A stretch of DNA of 64,000 nucleotides, from contig NZ_CP133774.1 in NCBI RefSeq assembly GCF_034344865.1, positions 1,984,001 through 2,048,000 on the forward strand, in the 5' to 3' direction. The stretch is from Pseudomonas sp. 10S4. Lineage in GTDB: Bacteria > Pseudomonadota > Gammaproteobacteria > Pseudomonadales > Pseudomonadaceae. The translations under genes were made by a program, and so were the position numbers. This document shows, piece after piece, positions 26,452-36,150 of this stretch. Position 1 is the first letter of the stretch; each line of letters starts with the position of its first letter. The notes below the pieces were generated by a model that saw only the letters and a program-made list of their open reading frames with translations, made no database searches and was not told where the DNA came from.

Positions 26452-26478
26452 AAAAAACCCGCTTCGGCGGGTTTTTTT
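26452..26478 (+). terminator. Rho-independent terminator after gabT
   Basis: AAAAAACCCGC-TTCG-GCGGGTTTTTTT, a UUCG-capped hairpin with a T run, 24 bp past the stop. Confidence 0.92.
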
Positions 26479-26565
26479 ATGGTCTTGAAACACATCAAGG
26501 ATAAATGCGTTGTATCGAATGGCCAGCATTGACTAAGGTTCATGCATTGCCGTTGGAGTGTGCGA

Positions 26566-27780
26566 ATGACCGCTGTGGTTTTACCCGCTGTACCGCGTGT
26601 GCTGATTGCCGAGGCCGACCCCTGGTCCCGCGACCTGCTCAAGCAGGTGTTGTTGAATGTGCGTTGCGACGCACGGCTGGATCTGTGTGCCGACGGCCAG
26701 CAGGCGATGGAACTGCTGGCGACCGTGCCTTACGATCTGGTGATCGTCGACTGGGAATTGCCCGGTATCGATGGCTTGAACGTCTTGCGTAGCGTGCGTC
26801 AGCGCAAACGTAATCCGCCGTTGCCGTTCATTCTGATGAGCAACCGCAACGACAGTGCCAGTGTGCGTGAAGCCTTGCCTTTGGCGCCCACCGCGTATCT
26901 GACCAAACCCCTGGATATGGAAAACCTGACTCACCGTTTGCAGGAACTGCTACTGAACGCTGGGGAAGAAGTGTCCTGCGAGGCACCCACGCTGGCGCCG
27001 GGCATGACCTTGTCGGTGTACCTGGAGCGTCGGCGTGAGCAGACGGACGGCGCGCCGTTGATGACCGATGTGCAACTGGCGGTTAAACGCAGCCTTAACC
27101 CCAATGGTCTCGATCTGACGCTGCTGGAAGCTGAGGTCCGCAATGATCCGCAAATCACTGCGGTGCTGATCGCCGCCGCCAACAGTGCGGCCCAGCATCA
27201 TGGCGCCGCGGTGCAAACCTTGTCCCAGGCGCTGCTTCGCTTGGGCACCGCGCAAAGCATGAACCTGATTCTGGGCCTGGCCCTCAAGCGCTGTGCGCGG
27301 CTCAGTGATCCGCAGTTGGCGGACTATGCCGAACGTTATTGGGATTTGTCGCTGCGTACGGCCGAATATGGCCGGACCCTGGCGCGTTTGCTGGACCTGG
27401 ACCAGGAGCGCTGCTATTGCGCGGGGATGCTGCATCGCCTCGGCGATCTGGCGTTGCTGCGTTGTTTGCAGGAATGGAAGCAGGCCGGTGGCGAGCTGGA
27501 TGAATGGGAAGAGGTCGGTGAGGCGCTGGCCGCGTTCGGCGCGGGCTACGGTTCGGCGCTGCGCACGCGCTGGCGTCTGCCGCTGGAACTGCGGGAACTG
27601 ATTGCGGCGGTCTACCAGCTCGGTGGCGGGGTTTATTCGCGCGAAGCACTGGTGATGAACATGGCCGCGCAACTGGCGCGCCTGACCGAACACGAGGGCA
27701 TTGAGGAACTGTCGAAGAGCCGGACGGCGCGGTTGCTCAAGATCGGATTGCCAGAGCTGATGCGACTACGCAAAAAGTAG
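26566..27780 (+). CDS. response regulator with receiver and HDOD output domain
   Basis: The 404-residue protein has an N-terminal receiver (phosphoacceptor in LVIVDWELPG, lysine in YLTKPLD) and, after a linker, an HDOD domain (ITAVLIAAANSAAQHHG...LSQALLRLGTAQSMNLIL; CAGMLHRLGDLALL). HDOD proteins usually act as signalling scaffolds rather than hydrolases. The start at 26566 (MTAVVLPAVPR) has GGAG upstream. It lies alone between gabT and a c-di-GMP gene reading the other way. No cognate kinase is adjacent. Confidence 0.9.
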   Translation: MTAVVLPAVPRVLIAEADPWSRDLLKQVLLNVRCDARLDLCADGQQAMELLATVPYDLVIVDWELPGIDGLNVLRSVRQRKRNPPLPFILMSNRNDSASVREALPLAPTAYLTKPLDMENLTHRLQELLLNAGEEVSCEAPTLAPGMTLSVYLERRREQTDGAPLMTDVQLAVKRSLNPNGLDLTLLEAEVRNDPQITAVLIAAANSAAQHHGAAVQTLSQALLRLGTAQSMNLILGLALKRCARLSDPQLADYAERYWDLSLRTAEYGRTLARLLDLDQERCYCAGMLHRLGDLALLRCLQEWKQAGGELDEWEEVGEALAAFGAGYGSALRTRWRLPLELRELIAAVYQLGGGVYSREALVMNMAAQLARLTEHEGIEELSKSRTARLLKIGLPELMRLRKK

Positions 27781-27794
27781 CCATCACACAAACC

Positions 27795-27945
27795 CTGTGG
27801 GAGCGAGCCCTGTGGCGAGGGGGCTTGCCCCCGTTGGGCTGCGAAGCGGCCCTGAGTCCTGCAACCGGAATCTGTCAGGTGAACCGTGCTCTCTGGTTTT
27901 GCGATTGCTGCGCAACCGAACGGGGGCAAGTCCCCTCGCCACAGG
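27795..27945. repeat. REP doublet, GGGGGCTTGCCCCC type
   Basis: Two inverted copies of a GTGGCGAGGGGGCTTGCCCC arm face each other in the gap between converging genes, with a second inner complementary pair (GCTGCGAAGC / GCTGCGCAACC region). REP doublets in fluorescent pseudomonads are mobilised by RAYT transposases; no RAYT gene is in this window. Confidence 0.85.
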
Positions 27946-27968
27946 AGTTCAGTTGCGCCGGAAAGTCG

Positions 27969-28964
27969 TTAGGCGGAGATAATCCGGTTCTTGCCCTGGC
28001 GCTTGGCTTCATACATCGCCGCATCCGCGCGAGCGAACAGGCTATCGAGGCTTTCGTCGTCGCTGGTGAGGCGGGTCAGGCCCTGGCTGACGGTGATGCC
28101 GAAGGTCTGCTCATCATGGCTGAAGCTCAATCGCTGAATCTCTCGCTGCAGGCGCTCGGCCACTTGCATGGCCATGTCCGGCGCACAACCCGGGAATATC
28201 GCCGCGAACTCTTCGCCGCCGATTCGCCCGAACAGATCACCCCGGCGTAATGTCGCGCGACCGCTCTCGGCGATACGTTGCAGCACAGTGTCGCCCGCCG
28301 GGTGGCCGTAGGTGTCGTTGACCTTCTTGAAGTCATCAATGTCCAGCAGCAGGAAGGCCAGCGGCGCACCTTGCAGCCGTGCCTGTTCGAACTCGCGATG
28401 GGCGCACTCGAAGAAGTGTCGGCGATTGCTGCTTTGGGTCAACACGTCGGTGGTCGCCAAGCGTTGAAGCTCGGCTTCCATTTGCTTCTTTTCGGTGATG
28501 TCCTCGGCAATACCGACGATGATCACCGGTTGCCCCGGGTCGGCCTGACGGTTGATGAAGCACTTGTCGCTGAGCCAGCGCACCTGACCGTCGGCCGCGA
28601 TGATGCGGTACTCGCGGTCTTCGACGGCACCTTTGACCAGCACTTCGGCCAGGCTGCGCTCGGCGTAGTCCAGGTCGTCGGGGTAAATGCTGTCGCGCCA
28701 CTGGTTGTAATCGGCCAGCAACAGGCCGGCGGAACGGCCGAAAATCCGTTCATAGGCGGGGCTGACGTACAGCACCTGACGGGTTTCCCAATTGAATGCC
28801 CAAAGCACCGCGTTGACGCTGACCAGCAAGGAGCTGAACAGTTGTTCGCGTTCGCTAAGGCGCGCGACTTCACCTTGGGCATGCATCAGTGCCATCAGGG
28901 TTTGCGCTGCCTCGGGCCACTGCGGATGGGATGAGTCTTGTAGGTTTTTAGTGACCATCGGCAT
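27969..28964 (-). CDS. PAS-GGDEF diguanylate cyclase
   Basis: The 331-residue protein has a PAS/PAC sensor (LLVSVNAVLWAFNWETRQVLYV...ITEKKQME) followed by a GGDEF domain whose active site reads GRIGGEEF, the catalytically competent GGEEF variant. It should make c-di-GMP from two GTP. No transmembrane segment is present, so signal input is likely cytosolic. An inhibitory RxxD may be present just before the active site (RRGD). The start at 28964 gives MPMVTKNLQ; longer frames have no binding site. Confidence 0.92.
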   Translation of the reverse strand: MPMVTKNLQDSSHPQWPEAAQTLMALMHAQGEVARLSEREQLFSSLLVSVNAVLWAFNWETRQVLYVSPAYERIFGRSAGLLLADYNQWRDSIYPDDLDYAERSLAEVLVKGAVEDREYRIIAADGQVRWLSDKCFINRQADPGQPVIIVGIAEDITEKKQMEAELQRLATTDVLTQSSNRRHFFECAHREFEQARLQGAPLAFLLLDIDDFKKVNDTYGHPAGDTVLQRIAESGRATLRRGDLFGRIGGEEFAAIFPGCAPDMAMQVAERLQREIQRLSFSHDEQTFGITVSQGLTRLTSDDESLDSLFARADAAMYEAKRQGKNRIISA

Positions 28965-29152
28965 AAATCTCAAAGGGCGTGCGCCGCTCGGAGGTTCGAA
29001 AGCGGCCACAACGTGGGCCTTTTATCGATTATTTCTTGTGCCACAGCAGGCGCATCACGCTTGGTGTGGGAAAGAATTGATAACAGGTCCCGGCCCGCCT
29101 GGATGGCGAAGTGTCTTTGAGATAGGGGATTTGGAGCTTAGTTCCCGCCTTG

Positions 29153-29287
29153 GGTGGCGAGGGAGCTTGCTCCCGCCGGGCGGTAATGGCGACGCGTTTG
29201 TTCAGTTGAAACGCGTCGTCTGGGTTTGCGTCTGCTGCGCAGCCGAACGGGGCGGTGTGGCGTTCCGACAAGCTCCCTCGCCACAGG
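29153..29287. repeat. REP doublet, GAGGGAGCTTGCTCCC type
   Basis: The arms GTGGCGAGGGAGCTTGCTCC and AAGCTCCCTCGCCACAG are inverted at the two ends, with GCGTTTG/CAAACGC-type pairing inside. It fills most of the 314-bp gap between the GGDEF gene and desA; nothing else is seen there. Confidence 0.8.
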
Positions 29288-29323
29288 CAAGCCTCGGTTC
29301 AGAGGCTTGCCTGTGGCTACAGG

Positions 29324-30511
29324 TCAGACAGGCGCTGCAGGGCGCAGGGAGTAGGTTTTCAGCTGGTCGGCGAAGTCGCGCAGGGATTGAATCCCGCTGG
29401 CTTCGGCTTCGTGTACCCAATCCTTGATAGCGGCAAGCATATCGTGACCATTTGAGCTGGTCTTGACCCAGATCTGCTGCAAGGCCAGGCGTTTCTCGTA
29501 AATTACCTTCAGCGCCTGGCTGTGCTCGAGCATGTTCTGGATGCGGATATGGTGCTTGTCATCCAGCAGGCTGGTTTCCCGCGAGAGCAAACGCTTGGCC
29601 CGGTGGAACTGGTGACGGACCGAGTGATCGACCTTTTCCAGCTCCTGCTTGACCAGCGGCGCGATAACCAACTTGCGGTACTGCGCCATGATCTGGAAGC
29701 GGTTGTTGAGAATGGCCATGGCGGTGTCCATGTCCAGATTGCCCTTGCCTTCAACCCGGTGGGCGATCGGCGCAACGCGCTGGACCTTGGCCAGACGGAA
29801 GAAACTGAAGACCTGGATCCAGGCCCAACCGAGGTCGAATTCCCACTTCTTCACCGACAATTTTGCCGAGTTAGGGTAGGTGTGATGGTTGTTATGCAGT
29901 TCTTCGCCGCCGATCAGGATGCCCCAAGGCACCAGATTGGTTGCCGCATCGCGGCATTCGAAGTTGCGGTAGCCGATGGCATGGCCCAGGCCATTGACCA
30001 CGCCGGCGGCCCAGACCGGGATCCACATCATCTGGATGGCCCAGATGGTGATGCCGATGGTGCCGAACAGCAGCAGGTCGATGACGCCCATGATCGCGAC
30101 GCCCAACAACGGGTAACGGCTGTAGAGGTTGCGTTCGATCCAGTCTTCGGGGCAGTTCTTGCCGTAGATGCGCAGGGTTTCCGGGTTTTCCGCTTCTTCG
30201 CGGTACAACTCGGCGCCCTTGCGCAACACGGTGGAAAGCCCCTTGATGACCGGGCTGTGCGGGTCATCGACGGTTTCGCATTTGGCGTGATGCTTGCGGT
30301 GGATGGCGGTCCACTCGCGGGTGTTCTGCGCCGTGGTCAGCCACAGCCAGAAGCGGAAGAAATGTTTCAGGCCGGCATTGAGCTCCAGGGAGCGATGGGC
30401 TGAATAGCGATGCAGATAGACCGTGACACCAACAATGGTCACATGGGTCATCAGCAGGGTGACTGCCACCAGTGACCAGGGCGACAAGCCGAGAAAACCT
30501 TCGTACCACAT
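29324..30511 (-). CDS. desA: acyl-lipid/acyl-CoA delta-9 fatty acid desaturase
   Basis: The 395-residue membrane di-iron desaturase has three histidine boxes: HRYSAH (34-39), HRKHH (near 72) and HNNHH (near 207). Four hydrophobic helices are grouped in pairs (SLVAVTLLMTHVTIVGV, GVAIMGVIDLLLFGTIGITIW). It introduces a double bond into acyl chains of membrane phospholipids to keep fluidity in aerobic growth. The neighbouring order desA, GGDEF/EAL gene, oscA, sbp, cysTWA is the same as P. aeruginosa PA0286 to PA0280, which supports the DesA assignment. Confidence 0.93.
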   Translation of the reverse strand: MWYEGFLGLSPWSLVAVTLLMTHVTIVGVTVYLHRYSAHRSLELNAGLKHFFRFWLWLTTAQNTREWTAIHRKHHAKCETVDDPHSPVIKGLSTVLRKGAELYREEAENPETLRIYGKNCPEDWIERNLYSRYPLLGVAIMGVIDLLLFGTIGITIWAIQMMWIPVWAAGVVNGLGHAIGYRNFECRDAATNLVPWGILIGGEELHNNHHTYPNSAKLSVKKWEFDLGWAWIQVFSFFRLAKVQRVAPIAHRVEGKGNLDMDTAMAILNNRFQIMAQYRKLVIAPLVKQELEKVDHSVRHQFHRAKRLLSRETSLLDDKHHIRIQNMLEHSQALKVIYEKRLALQQIWVKTSSNGHDMLAAIKDWVHEAEASGIQSLRDFADQLKTYSLRPAAPV

Positions 30512-30646
30512 AGGCTATAGGGCCCTCGATAAATAAAAAAACAGCCGTTGCATTATCACTAAGCCCACAGATAAAACCAGTCGCCCTTTCAGATAAGAGT
30601 GGCCGGATGTTTCTTTAACCTATAATTCCAACCCGTTTGTAGGGAC

Positions 30647-32578
30647 ATGGATGGCCGAATGACTGCAACATATCGCGATGCCTTGCGTGCAGCGCTGCTT
30701 TATCTGGTGATTTCAGTAGTCTGGCTCCAGTTCAGTGGTTATTTATTGAACAGTTTCTTCGATAGCTCCACCGAGCTGTTGCGATGGCAACTGATCAACG
30801 GTTATGCCTGGGTGCTGCTCAGCGCCGGATTAATCTTTCTCGCCCGGGCCAAACTGTTCCGCTGCCTGGGGATCGGCGCCAAATTACGCGAGCGCAATGA
30901 AGACCGGGAACGTCTGCGCCAAGCAGCAGCCGTGTTCGATTGCACCCGCGAAGGGGTGTTGGTGACCGACCGCAACGGGCTGATCGTGCATGTGAACCGC
31001 GCGTTCATGGAGATCACCGGTTATCTGCGTGAGGAGGTCATGGGCCAACGGCCGAGTCTGTTCAAGTCCGGTCGCCACCCGCCGGCCTTCTATCAGGCGA
31101 TGTTCGCCATGCTCGGTAGCAGCGGCGAATGGAGCGGGGAGATCTGGAATCGGCGCAAGAGCGGCGAAATCTACCCGCAATGGCAGACCATCCGCCTCAT
31201 TCATGACGACCTGGGCCGTGTCAGTCATTACGTGGCGGTGTTTTCCGACATCAGCGCGATCAAGAACTCCGAACACGAACTGACACACCTGGCTCACCAC
31301 GACCCGTTGACCGATCTGCCCAATCGCCTGCTGTTCACCGATCGTGTCGAACAGGCACTGACTTCGGCGCAACTGCACAAGCGTGGTTGCGCATTGCTGA
31401 TGATCGATCTGGATCATTTCAAGATGATCAACGACAGCCTCGGGCACAACATCGGCGACCAACTGCTCAAGGCCGTGGCCGTACGTTTCAAAGGCCTGTT
31501 CGTACCGGGCATCACCCTGGCGCGGCTGGGCGGCGACGAATTCGCCGTACTTGCGGAAAATTGTCCGCAACTGGTGCAAGCGGCGGCGCTGGCGCAACGG
31601 ATCATCGATGGCATCAAGGAGTCGTTCGAGATCGATGGGCATCAGTTGTTCATTAACGCCAGCATCGGCATCAGCCTGTTCCCCAGCGATGCCTTGAGTG
31701 CCGATCAACTGCTGCGCAATGCCGACTCGGCGCTGTTCAAGGCCAAGAGCGCCGGCCGTGATGGTTACGCGCTCTACACCGAAGAATTGACCGCACACGC
31801 CCAGCAGCGGGTCGAGATCGCCTTCGAACTGCGCCGCGCGCTGGAACAGCAGGAACTGCGGGTTTACTACCAGCCGGTCCATGACCTCAAAACCAGTCGC
31901 TTGATCGGCGTCGAGGCGCTGGTGCGCTGGGATCATCCGCAGCGCGGTTTGATATCGCCGGCCGAGTTCATCCCGGTCGCCGAACGTACCGGGCTGATTT
32001 CCGAGATTGATGCCTGGGTCATGCGCCAAGCCTGTCAGCAGATGTGCCAATGGCAGCAGGCAGGCGTGGTGCTGTCGTTTGTCGCGGTGAATGTGTCTTC
32101 GCGGTTGTTTGCGCGCCGCGAGTTGTATCAGCAAGTGGCGCAGGTGCTGCACGAAACCGGGCTGGATCCGGCGTATCTGGAACTGGAAGTCACCGAAAGT
32201 GCGGTGATGGACGATCCGGAAGTGGCGCTGGAGCAGATGCACCGCTTGCGTGAGTTGGGTGTTCGGCTGGCCATCGACGATTTTGGCACCGGTTATTCGT
32301 CGCTGCTGCGGCTCAAGCGTTTGCCGGTGCAGAAGCTCAAGATCGATCAGGGTTTTGTCGCCGGGTTGCCGTGGGACGAGGATGACGGCGCGATTGTGCG
32401 GGTGATCATCGCGTTGGCCAACAGCATGGGGATGCAGGTGCATGCCGAAGGGATCGAGCAAGTGGAGCAAGCGGCATTCCTGCTCGAGCACGCTTGCGAA
32501 CTGGGGCAGGGCTACTGGTTTGGCAGGCCGGTGCCAGCGGGGCAACTGGATTGGGCTCGGGCGCCGATTATTTGCTGA
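30647..32578 (+). CDS. membrane PAS-GGDEF-EAL c-di-GMP enzyme (PA0285/PipA-like)
   Basis: The protein has about 643 residues: two N-terminal transmembrane helices, a PAS domain (AAAVFDCTREGVLVTDRNG), a GGDEF domain with intact RLGGDEFAVL near residue 293, and an EAL domain with VEALVRW near 421, LEVTES and AIDDFGTGYSSL. The EAL motifs needed for phosphodiesterase action are complete. The P. aeruginosa gene in the same position, PA0285, is the phage-inducible phosphodiesterase PipA as I recall. The start is uncertain between ATG 30647 and ATG 30659. It diverges from desA, sharing a 135-bp promoter region. Confidence 0.92.
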   Translation: MDGRMTATYRDALRAALLYLVISVVWLQFSGYLLNSFFDSSTELLRWQLINGYAWVLLSAGLIFLARAKLFRCLGIGAKLRERNEDRERLRQAAAVFDCTREGVLVTDRNGLIVHVNRAFMEITGYLREEVMGQRPSLFKSGRHPPAFYQAMFAMLGSSGEWSGEIWNRRKSGEIYPQWQTIRLIHDDLGRVSHYVAVFSDISAIKNSEHELTHLAHHDPLTDLPNRLLFTDRVEQALTSAQLHKRGCALLMIDLDHFKMINDSLGHNIGDQLLKAVAVRFKGLFVPGITLARLGGDEFAVLAENCPQLVQAAALAQRIIDGIKESFEIDGHQLFINASIGISLFPSDALSADQLLRNADSALFKAKSAGRDGYALYTEELTAHAQQRVEIAFELRRALEQQELRVYYQPVHDLKTSRLIGVEALVRWDHPQRGLISPAEFIPVAERTGLISEIDAWVMRQACQQMCQWQQAGVVLSFVAVNVSSRLFARRELYQQVAQVLHETGLDPAYLELEVTESAVMDDPEVALEQMHRLRELGVRLAIDDFGTGYSSLLRLKRLPVQKLKIDQGFVAGLPWDEDDGAIVRVIIALANSMGMQVHAEGIEQVEQAAFLLEHACELGQGYWFGRPVPAGQLDWARAPIIC

Positions 32579-32594
32579 GTTCGTGATGCGCTTT

Positions 32595-32725
32595 TGTGGC
32601 GAGGGAGCTTGCTCCCGTTCGAGTGCGAAACGCTCGCCAACTATTAGAGGGATTTGCTCATCGGTAGCGGTGACGCTTTTGGGACTGCTACGCAGTCCAG
32701 CGGGAGCAAGCTCCCTCGCCACAGG
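32595..32725. repeat. REP doublet, GAGGGAGCTTGCTCCC type
   Basis: The arms TGTGGCGAGGGAGCTTGCTC and CAAGCTCCCTCGCCACAG are inverted. It sits directly behind the GGDEF/EAL gene. The rest of the gap to oscA (to 32908) is AT-rich and should hold the oscA promoter. Confidence 0.85.
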
Positions 32726-32908
32726 GGTCTGAGTGATTTCAAAAACTCAAAATCCTCCGCAAGCCCTTGTCCCACCAAATAATACTTTTTGGTTATATAA
32801 ACATTCTTAAATAGTCTTTTTAAGAATATCCGCGCCTATCTACTATTGCCCTCACGCCGCAAGCAGTACCGACACTGCCAGGCAACCTCTCAGATAAGGA
32901 GCAGCACC

Positions 32909-33091
32909 ATGAGCGCATCCCTACGTAGCGTTGACGGCCAGGACGAAGCAACCATTTTGCGTGAGATCCAGAGTGCCCTGCGCGATCTGCGTTTCGGCGC
33001 AGTGGAAATCACCGTGCACAACGCCCAGGTGGTCCAGATCGAACGCAAAGAGAAATTCCGCTTGCAGAACCCGGTTAACAAACCGAGCTGA
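32909..33091 (+). CDS. oscA: OscA, YezD-family (DUF2292) small protein of sulfur starvation
   Basis: The 60-residue protein contains the family core [34 protein letters not shown]. OscA is known from Pseudomonas corrugata as needed for organosulfur use during chromate-induced sulfur starvation; the biochemical function is unknown. The start at 32909 (MSASLRS) follows AGGAG at a good distance. It precedes the sulfate-binding protein gene sbp, the same order as in other pseudomonads, and is likely controlled by sulfur limitation through CysB, although I cannot identify a CysB site by eye. Confidence 0.9.
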   Translation: MSASLRSVDGQDEATILREIQSALRDLRFGAVEITVHNAQVVQIERKEKFRLQNPVNKPS

Positions 33092-33115
33092 AGCGAAAAT
33101 CAAAAGAAAGATCAA

Positions 33116-33182
33116 AAGATCGCAGCCTTCGGCAGTTCCTACGGGGGATTGAGGTAGGAGCGGCCGAAGGCGGCGATCTTTG
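33116..33182. repeat. inverted repeat between oscA and sbp
   Basis: AAGATCGCAGCCTTCGGCAG pairs imperfectly with a GGCCGAAGGCGGCGATCTT arm around a short loop. It is a different family from the GCTTGC-type REPs and could attenuate or stabilise the oscA-sbp transcript. Confidence 0.7.
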
Positions 33183-33252
33183 TAAACGGCAACCGCGATT
33201 CAAGAAACTCATAAGAAAAAGCAACACAACCAGAATTCCAGGAGCTTTCACC

Positions 33253-34266
33253 ATGTCGTCGATTCGTCATTTCGCTTTGGCCGCGCTGGCCAGCGCTCTT
33301 TTTGCAGGCTCCGCGGTTGCCAAGGATTACGAGCTGCTCAACGTGTCGTACGACCCGACCCGTGAGCTGTATCAGGACTACAACGCTGAATTCATCAACT
33401 TCTGGAAGAAAGACCACGCTGGCGACAACGTGAAGATCCAGCAATCCCACGGTGGTTCGGGCAAACAAGGCCGGGCGGTAATCGACGGGCTGCGGGCCGA
33501 CGTGGTGACCCTGGCCCTGGCGGGTGACATCGACGAAATCGCCAAACTCGGCAAGACCCTGCCGGCCGACTGGCAGAAGCGTCTACCGGATGCGAGCACG
33601 CCTTACACGTCGACCATCGTGTTCCTGGTGCGCAAGGGCAACCCTAAAGGCATCAAGGACTGGGGCGATCTGATCAAGAACGACGTGTCGGTCATCACCC
33701 CGAACCCGAAAACTTCCGGCGGCGCACGCTGGAACTTCCTCGCGGCCTGGGCCTATGGCCTGAAAGCCAACGGCGGTGACGAAGCCAAGGCCAAAGAATA
33801 CATACAAACCCTGTTCAAACACGTGCCTGTGCTGGACACCGGTGCTCGCGGCTCGACCATTACCTTCGTCAACAACGGTCAGGGCGACGTGTTGCTGGCC
33901 TGGGAAAACGAAGCGTTCCTGGCACTGAAAGAAGACGGCGGCGCCGACAAGTTCGAGATCGTTGTGCCTTCGCTGTCGATCCTCGCCGAACCACCGGTGG
34001 CCTTGGTCGACAAGAACGCCGAGAAAAAGGGCAACACCGAGATTGCTGAGGCCTACCTCAAGCACCTGTACAGCCCGGCCGGTCAGGAAATCGCGGCGAA
34101 GAACTTCTACCGTCCTCGTGACAAGGACGTATCAGCCAAATACGCCAAGCAGTTCCCGAAACTGGACCTGGTGACCATCGACAAAGACTTCGGCGGCTGG
34201 AAAACTGCCCAACCGAAATTCTTCAATGACGGTGGCGTGTTCGACCAGATTTACCAGGCGCAGTAA
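33253..34266 (+). CDS. sbp: periplasmic sulfate-binding protein
   Basis: The 337-residue protein has a signal peptide cleaved after SAVAK (~residue 24) and the family motifs [34 protein letters not shown] and ENEAFLAL. It binds sulfate or thiosulfate and delivers it to CysT/CysW/CysA. The start at 33253 (MSSIRHFA) follows AGGAGCTTT. A REP doublet lies between it and cysT, a common arrangement that may raise sbp transcript levels over the membrane components. Confidence 0.96.
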   Translation: MSSIRHFALAALASALFAGSAVAKDYELLNVSYDPTRELYQDYNAEFINFWKKDHAGDNVKIQQSHGGSGKQGRAVIDGLRADVVTLALAGDIDEIAKLGKTLPADWQKRLPDASTPYTSTIVFLVRKGNPKGIKDWGDLIKNDVSVITPNPKTSGGARWNFLAAWAYGLKANGGDEAKAKEYIQTLFKHVPVLDTGARGSTITFVNNGQGDVLLAWENEAFLALKEDGGADKFEIVVPSLSILAEPPVALVDKNAEKKGNTEIAEAYLKHLYSPAGQEIAAKNFYRPRDKDVSAKYAKQFPKLDLVTIDKDFGGWKTAQPKFFNDGGVFDQIYQAQ

Positions 34267-34309
34267 CCTGATTTGAGCTACACAACGAGCCTTAAGCTCA
34301 GGCGCATAA

Positions 34310-34402
34310 CATGTGGGAGCGGGCTTGCTCGCGAAGAGGGAGAGTCAGTCGATAAAAATGTTGACTGACACTCCGCTTTCGCGAGCAAGCCCGCTCCCAC
34401 AT
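34310..34402. repeat. REP doublet, GCGGGCTTGCTCGCG type
   Basis: Arms of TGTGGGAGCGGGCTTGCTCG and its complement enclose a second palindrome (AGTCAGTCGATAAAA...TGTTGACTGACACT), so the whole unit can fold into one long hairpin between sbp and cysT. Confidence 0.92.
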
Positions 34403-34442
34403 GAATGCGTTTAGCTGATTGATTTTTTAACCAAGGACTTTT

Positions 34443-35261
34443 ATGTCGCGTCGTATCTCCCCCGTCATACCCGGCTTCGGGCTGACGCTGGGCTACACCT
34501 TGGTGTACCTCAGCCTGATTGTGCTCATTCCACTGGCGGCGATGTTCATCCATGCCTCCCAACTCACCTGGGATCAGTTCTACGCCATCGTTACCGCGCC
34601 TCGCGTGCTGGCGGCGTTGAAGCTGAGCTTCGGCACTGCGCTGTATGCTGCGATCATCAACGGCATCATCGGCACGTTGCTGGCCTGGGTGCTGGTGCGC
34701 TACACCTTCCCGGGCCGCAAGATCATCGACGCGATGATCGACCTGCCGTTCGCCTTGCCCACCGCCGTGGCCGGTATCGCGCTGACCGCGCTGTACACGC
34801 CGACCGGTCTGGTCGGGCAGTTCGCCGCGGACATGGGCTTCAAAATCGCCTACACCCCACTCGGCATCACCCTGGCGCTGACTTTCGTCACGCTGCCATT
34901 CGTGGTGCGCACGGTGCAGCCGGTGTTGGCCGACATCCCGCGTGAAATCGAAGAAGCGGCAGCATGCCTCGGCGCCAAGCCGTTGCAGGTGTTCCGCTAC
35001 ATCCTGGTGCCTGCGCTGTTGCCGGCCTGGCTGACCGGTTTTGCCCTGGCGTTTGCCCGTGGTGTCGGTGAGTACGGTTCGGTGATTTTCATTGCCGGCA
35101 ACATGCCAATGAAAACCGAGATCCTGCCGCTGCTGATCATGGTCAAGCTCGACCAATACGATTACACCGGTGCCACCTCCATTGGCGTGTTGATGCTGGT
35201 GGTTTCCTTCGTCCTGTTGCTGCTGATCAACTTGCTGCAGCGGCGCATCGAAACCCCATAA
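34443..35261 (+). CDS. cysT: sulfate/thiosulfate ABC transporter permease CysT
   Basis: The 272-residue inner membrane protein has six hydrophobic helices and the permease EAA loop [21 protein letters not shown]. With CysW it forms the sulfate channel. The start at 34443 follows AAGGA. The opening ([22 protein letters not shown]) matches CysT rather than the molybdate permease ModB. cysW begins 13 bp after the stop. Confidence 0.96.
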   Translation: MSRRISPVIPGFGLTLGYTLVYLSLIVLIPLAAMFIHASQLTWDQFYAIVTAPRVLAALKLSFGTALYAAIINGIIGTLLAWVLVRYTFPGRKIIDAMIDLPFALPTAVAGIALTALYTPTGLVGQFAADMGFKIAYTPLGITLALTFVTLPFVVRTVQPVLADIPREIEEAAACLGAKPLQVFRYILVPALLPAWLTGFALAFARGVGEYGSVIFIAGNMPMKTEILPLLIMVKLDQYDYTGATSIGVLMLVVSFVLLLLINLLQRRIETP

Positions 35262-35274
35262 GGAGGCGCGAACC

Positions 35275-36147
35275 ATGTCCCAATCGTCTATTGCGGCCGC
35301 CTCTTCGGCCAACGCCGCCCGCCGTGGCAGTGCTACTTCGCGGCGTATCCTGATCGGTCTGTGCTGGCTGGTCTTCACGCTGTTTTTATTGTTGCCGCTG
35401 TTTATCGTCGTGTCCCAGGGCTTGAAAAACGGCCTGGGCGCGTTCTTCACCGCGATCTTTGAACCGGACGCCTTGTCGGCGCTGAAACTCACGGTGATCG
35501 CCGTACTGATTTCGGTGCCGCTGAACGTGGTGTTCGGCGTCAGCGCAGCGTGGTGCGTGAGTAAATACTCGTTCCGTGGAAAAAGTATGTTGGTCACGTT
35601 GATCGACTTGCCGTTCTCGGTCTCTCCAGTGATCGCCGGTCTGGTCTACGTACTGATGTTCGGTGCCCAAGGCCTGTTCGGTCCATGGTTGCAGGATCAC
35701 GACATCCAGATCGTCTTCGCCTTGCCGGGTATCGTGCTGGCGACGATTTTCGTCACCGTGCCGTTCGTGGCCCGTGAGCTGATCCCGCTGATGCAGGAAC
35801 AAGGCACCCAGGAAGAAGAAGCCGCGCGCCTGCTCGGCGCCAATGGCTGGCAGATGTTCTGGCACGTCACCGTTCCCAATATCAAATGGGGCCTGATCTA
35901 CGGCGTGGTGCTGTGTACGGCGCGGGCGATGGGTGAGTTCGGTGCGGTGTCGGTGGTTTCCGGGCACATTCGCGGGGTGACCAACACCCTGCCGCTGCAC
36001 GTCGAGATCCTCTACAACGAATACAACCACGTGGCCGCGTTCGCTGTAGCGAGCCTGTTGCTGATCATGGCGCTCTTCATCCTGCTGCTGAAGCAGTGGA
36101 GCGAAAACCGTATTAACCGCCTGCGCGCCAGCGCCGCGGAGGAATAA
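35275..36147 (+). CDS. cysW: sulfate/thiosulfate ABC transporter permease CysW
   Basis: The 290-residue second permease of the sulfate importer has six helices and the EAA-type loop [22 protein letters not shown]. The N-terminus is extended by ~25 Ser/Ala/Arg-rich residues before the first helix. AGGAGG lies just before the ATG. cysA begins three bases after the stop, so the pair is co-translated. Confidence 0.96.
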   Translation: MSQSSIAAASSANAARRGSATSRRILIGLCWLVFTLFLLLPLFIVVSQGLKNGLGAFFTAIFEPDALSALKLTVIAVLISVPLNVVFGVSAAWCVSKYSFRGKSMLVTLIDLPFSVSPVIAGLVYVLMFGAQGLFGPWLQDHDIQIVFALPGIVLATIFVTVPFVARELIPLMQEQGTQEEEAARLLGANGWQMFWHVTVPNIKWGLIYGVVLCTARAMGEFGAVSVVSGHIRGVTNTLPLHVEILYNEYNHVAAFAVASLLLIMALFILLLKQWSENRINRLRASAAEE

Positions 36148-36150
36148 GTC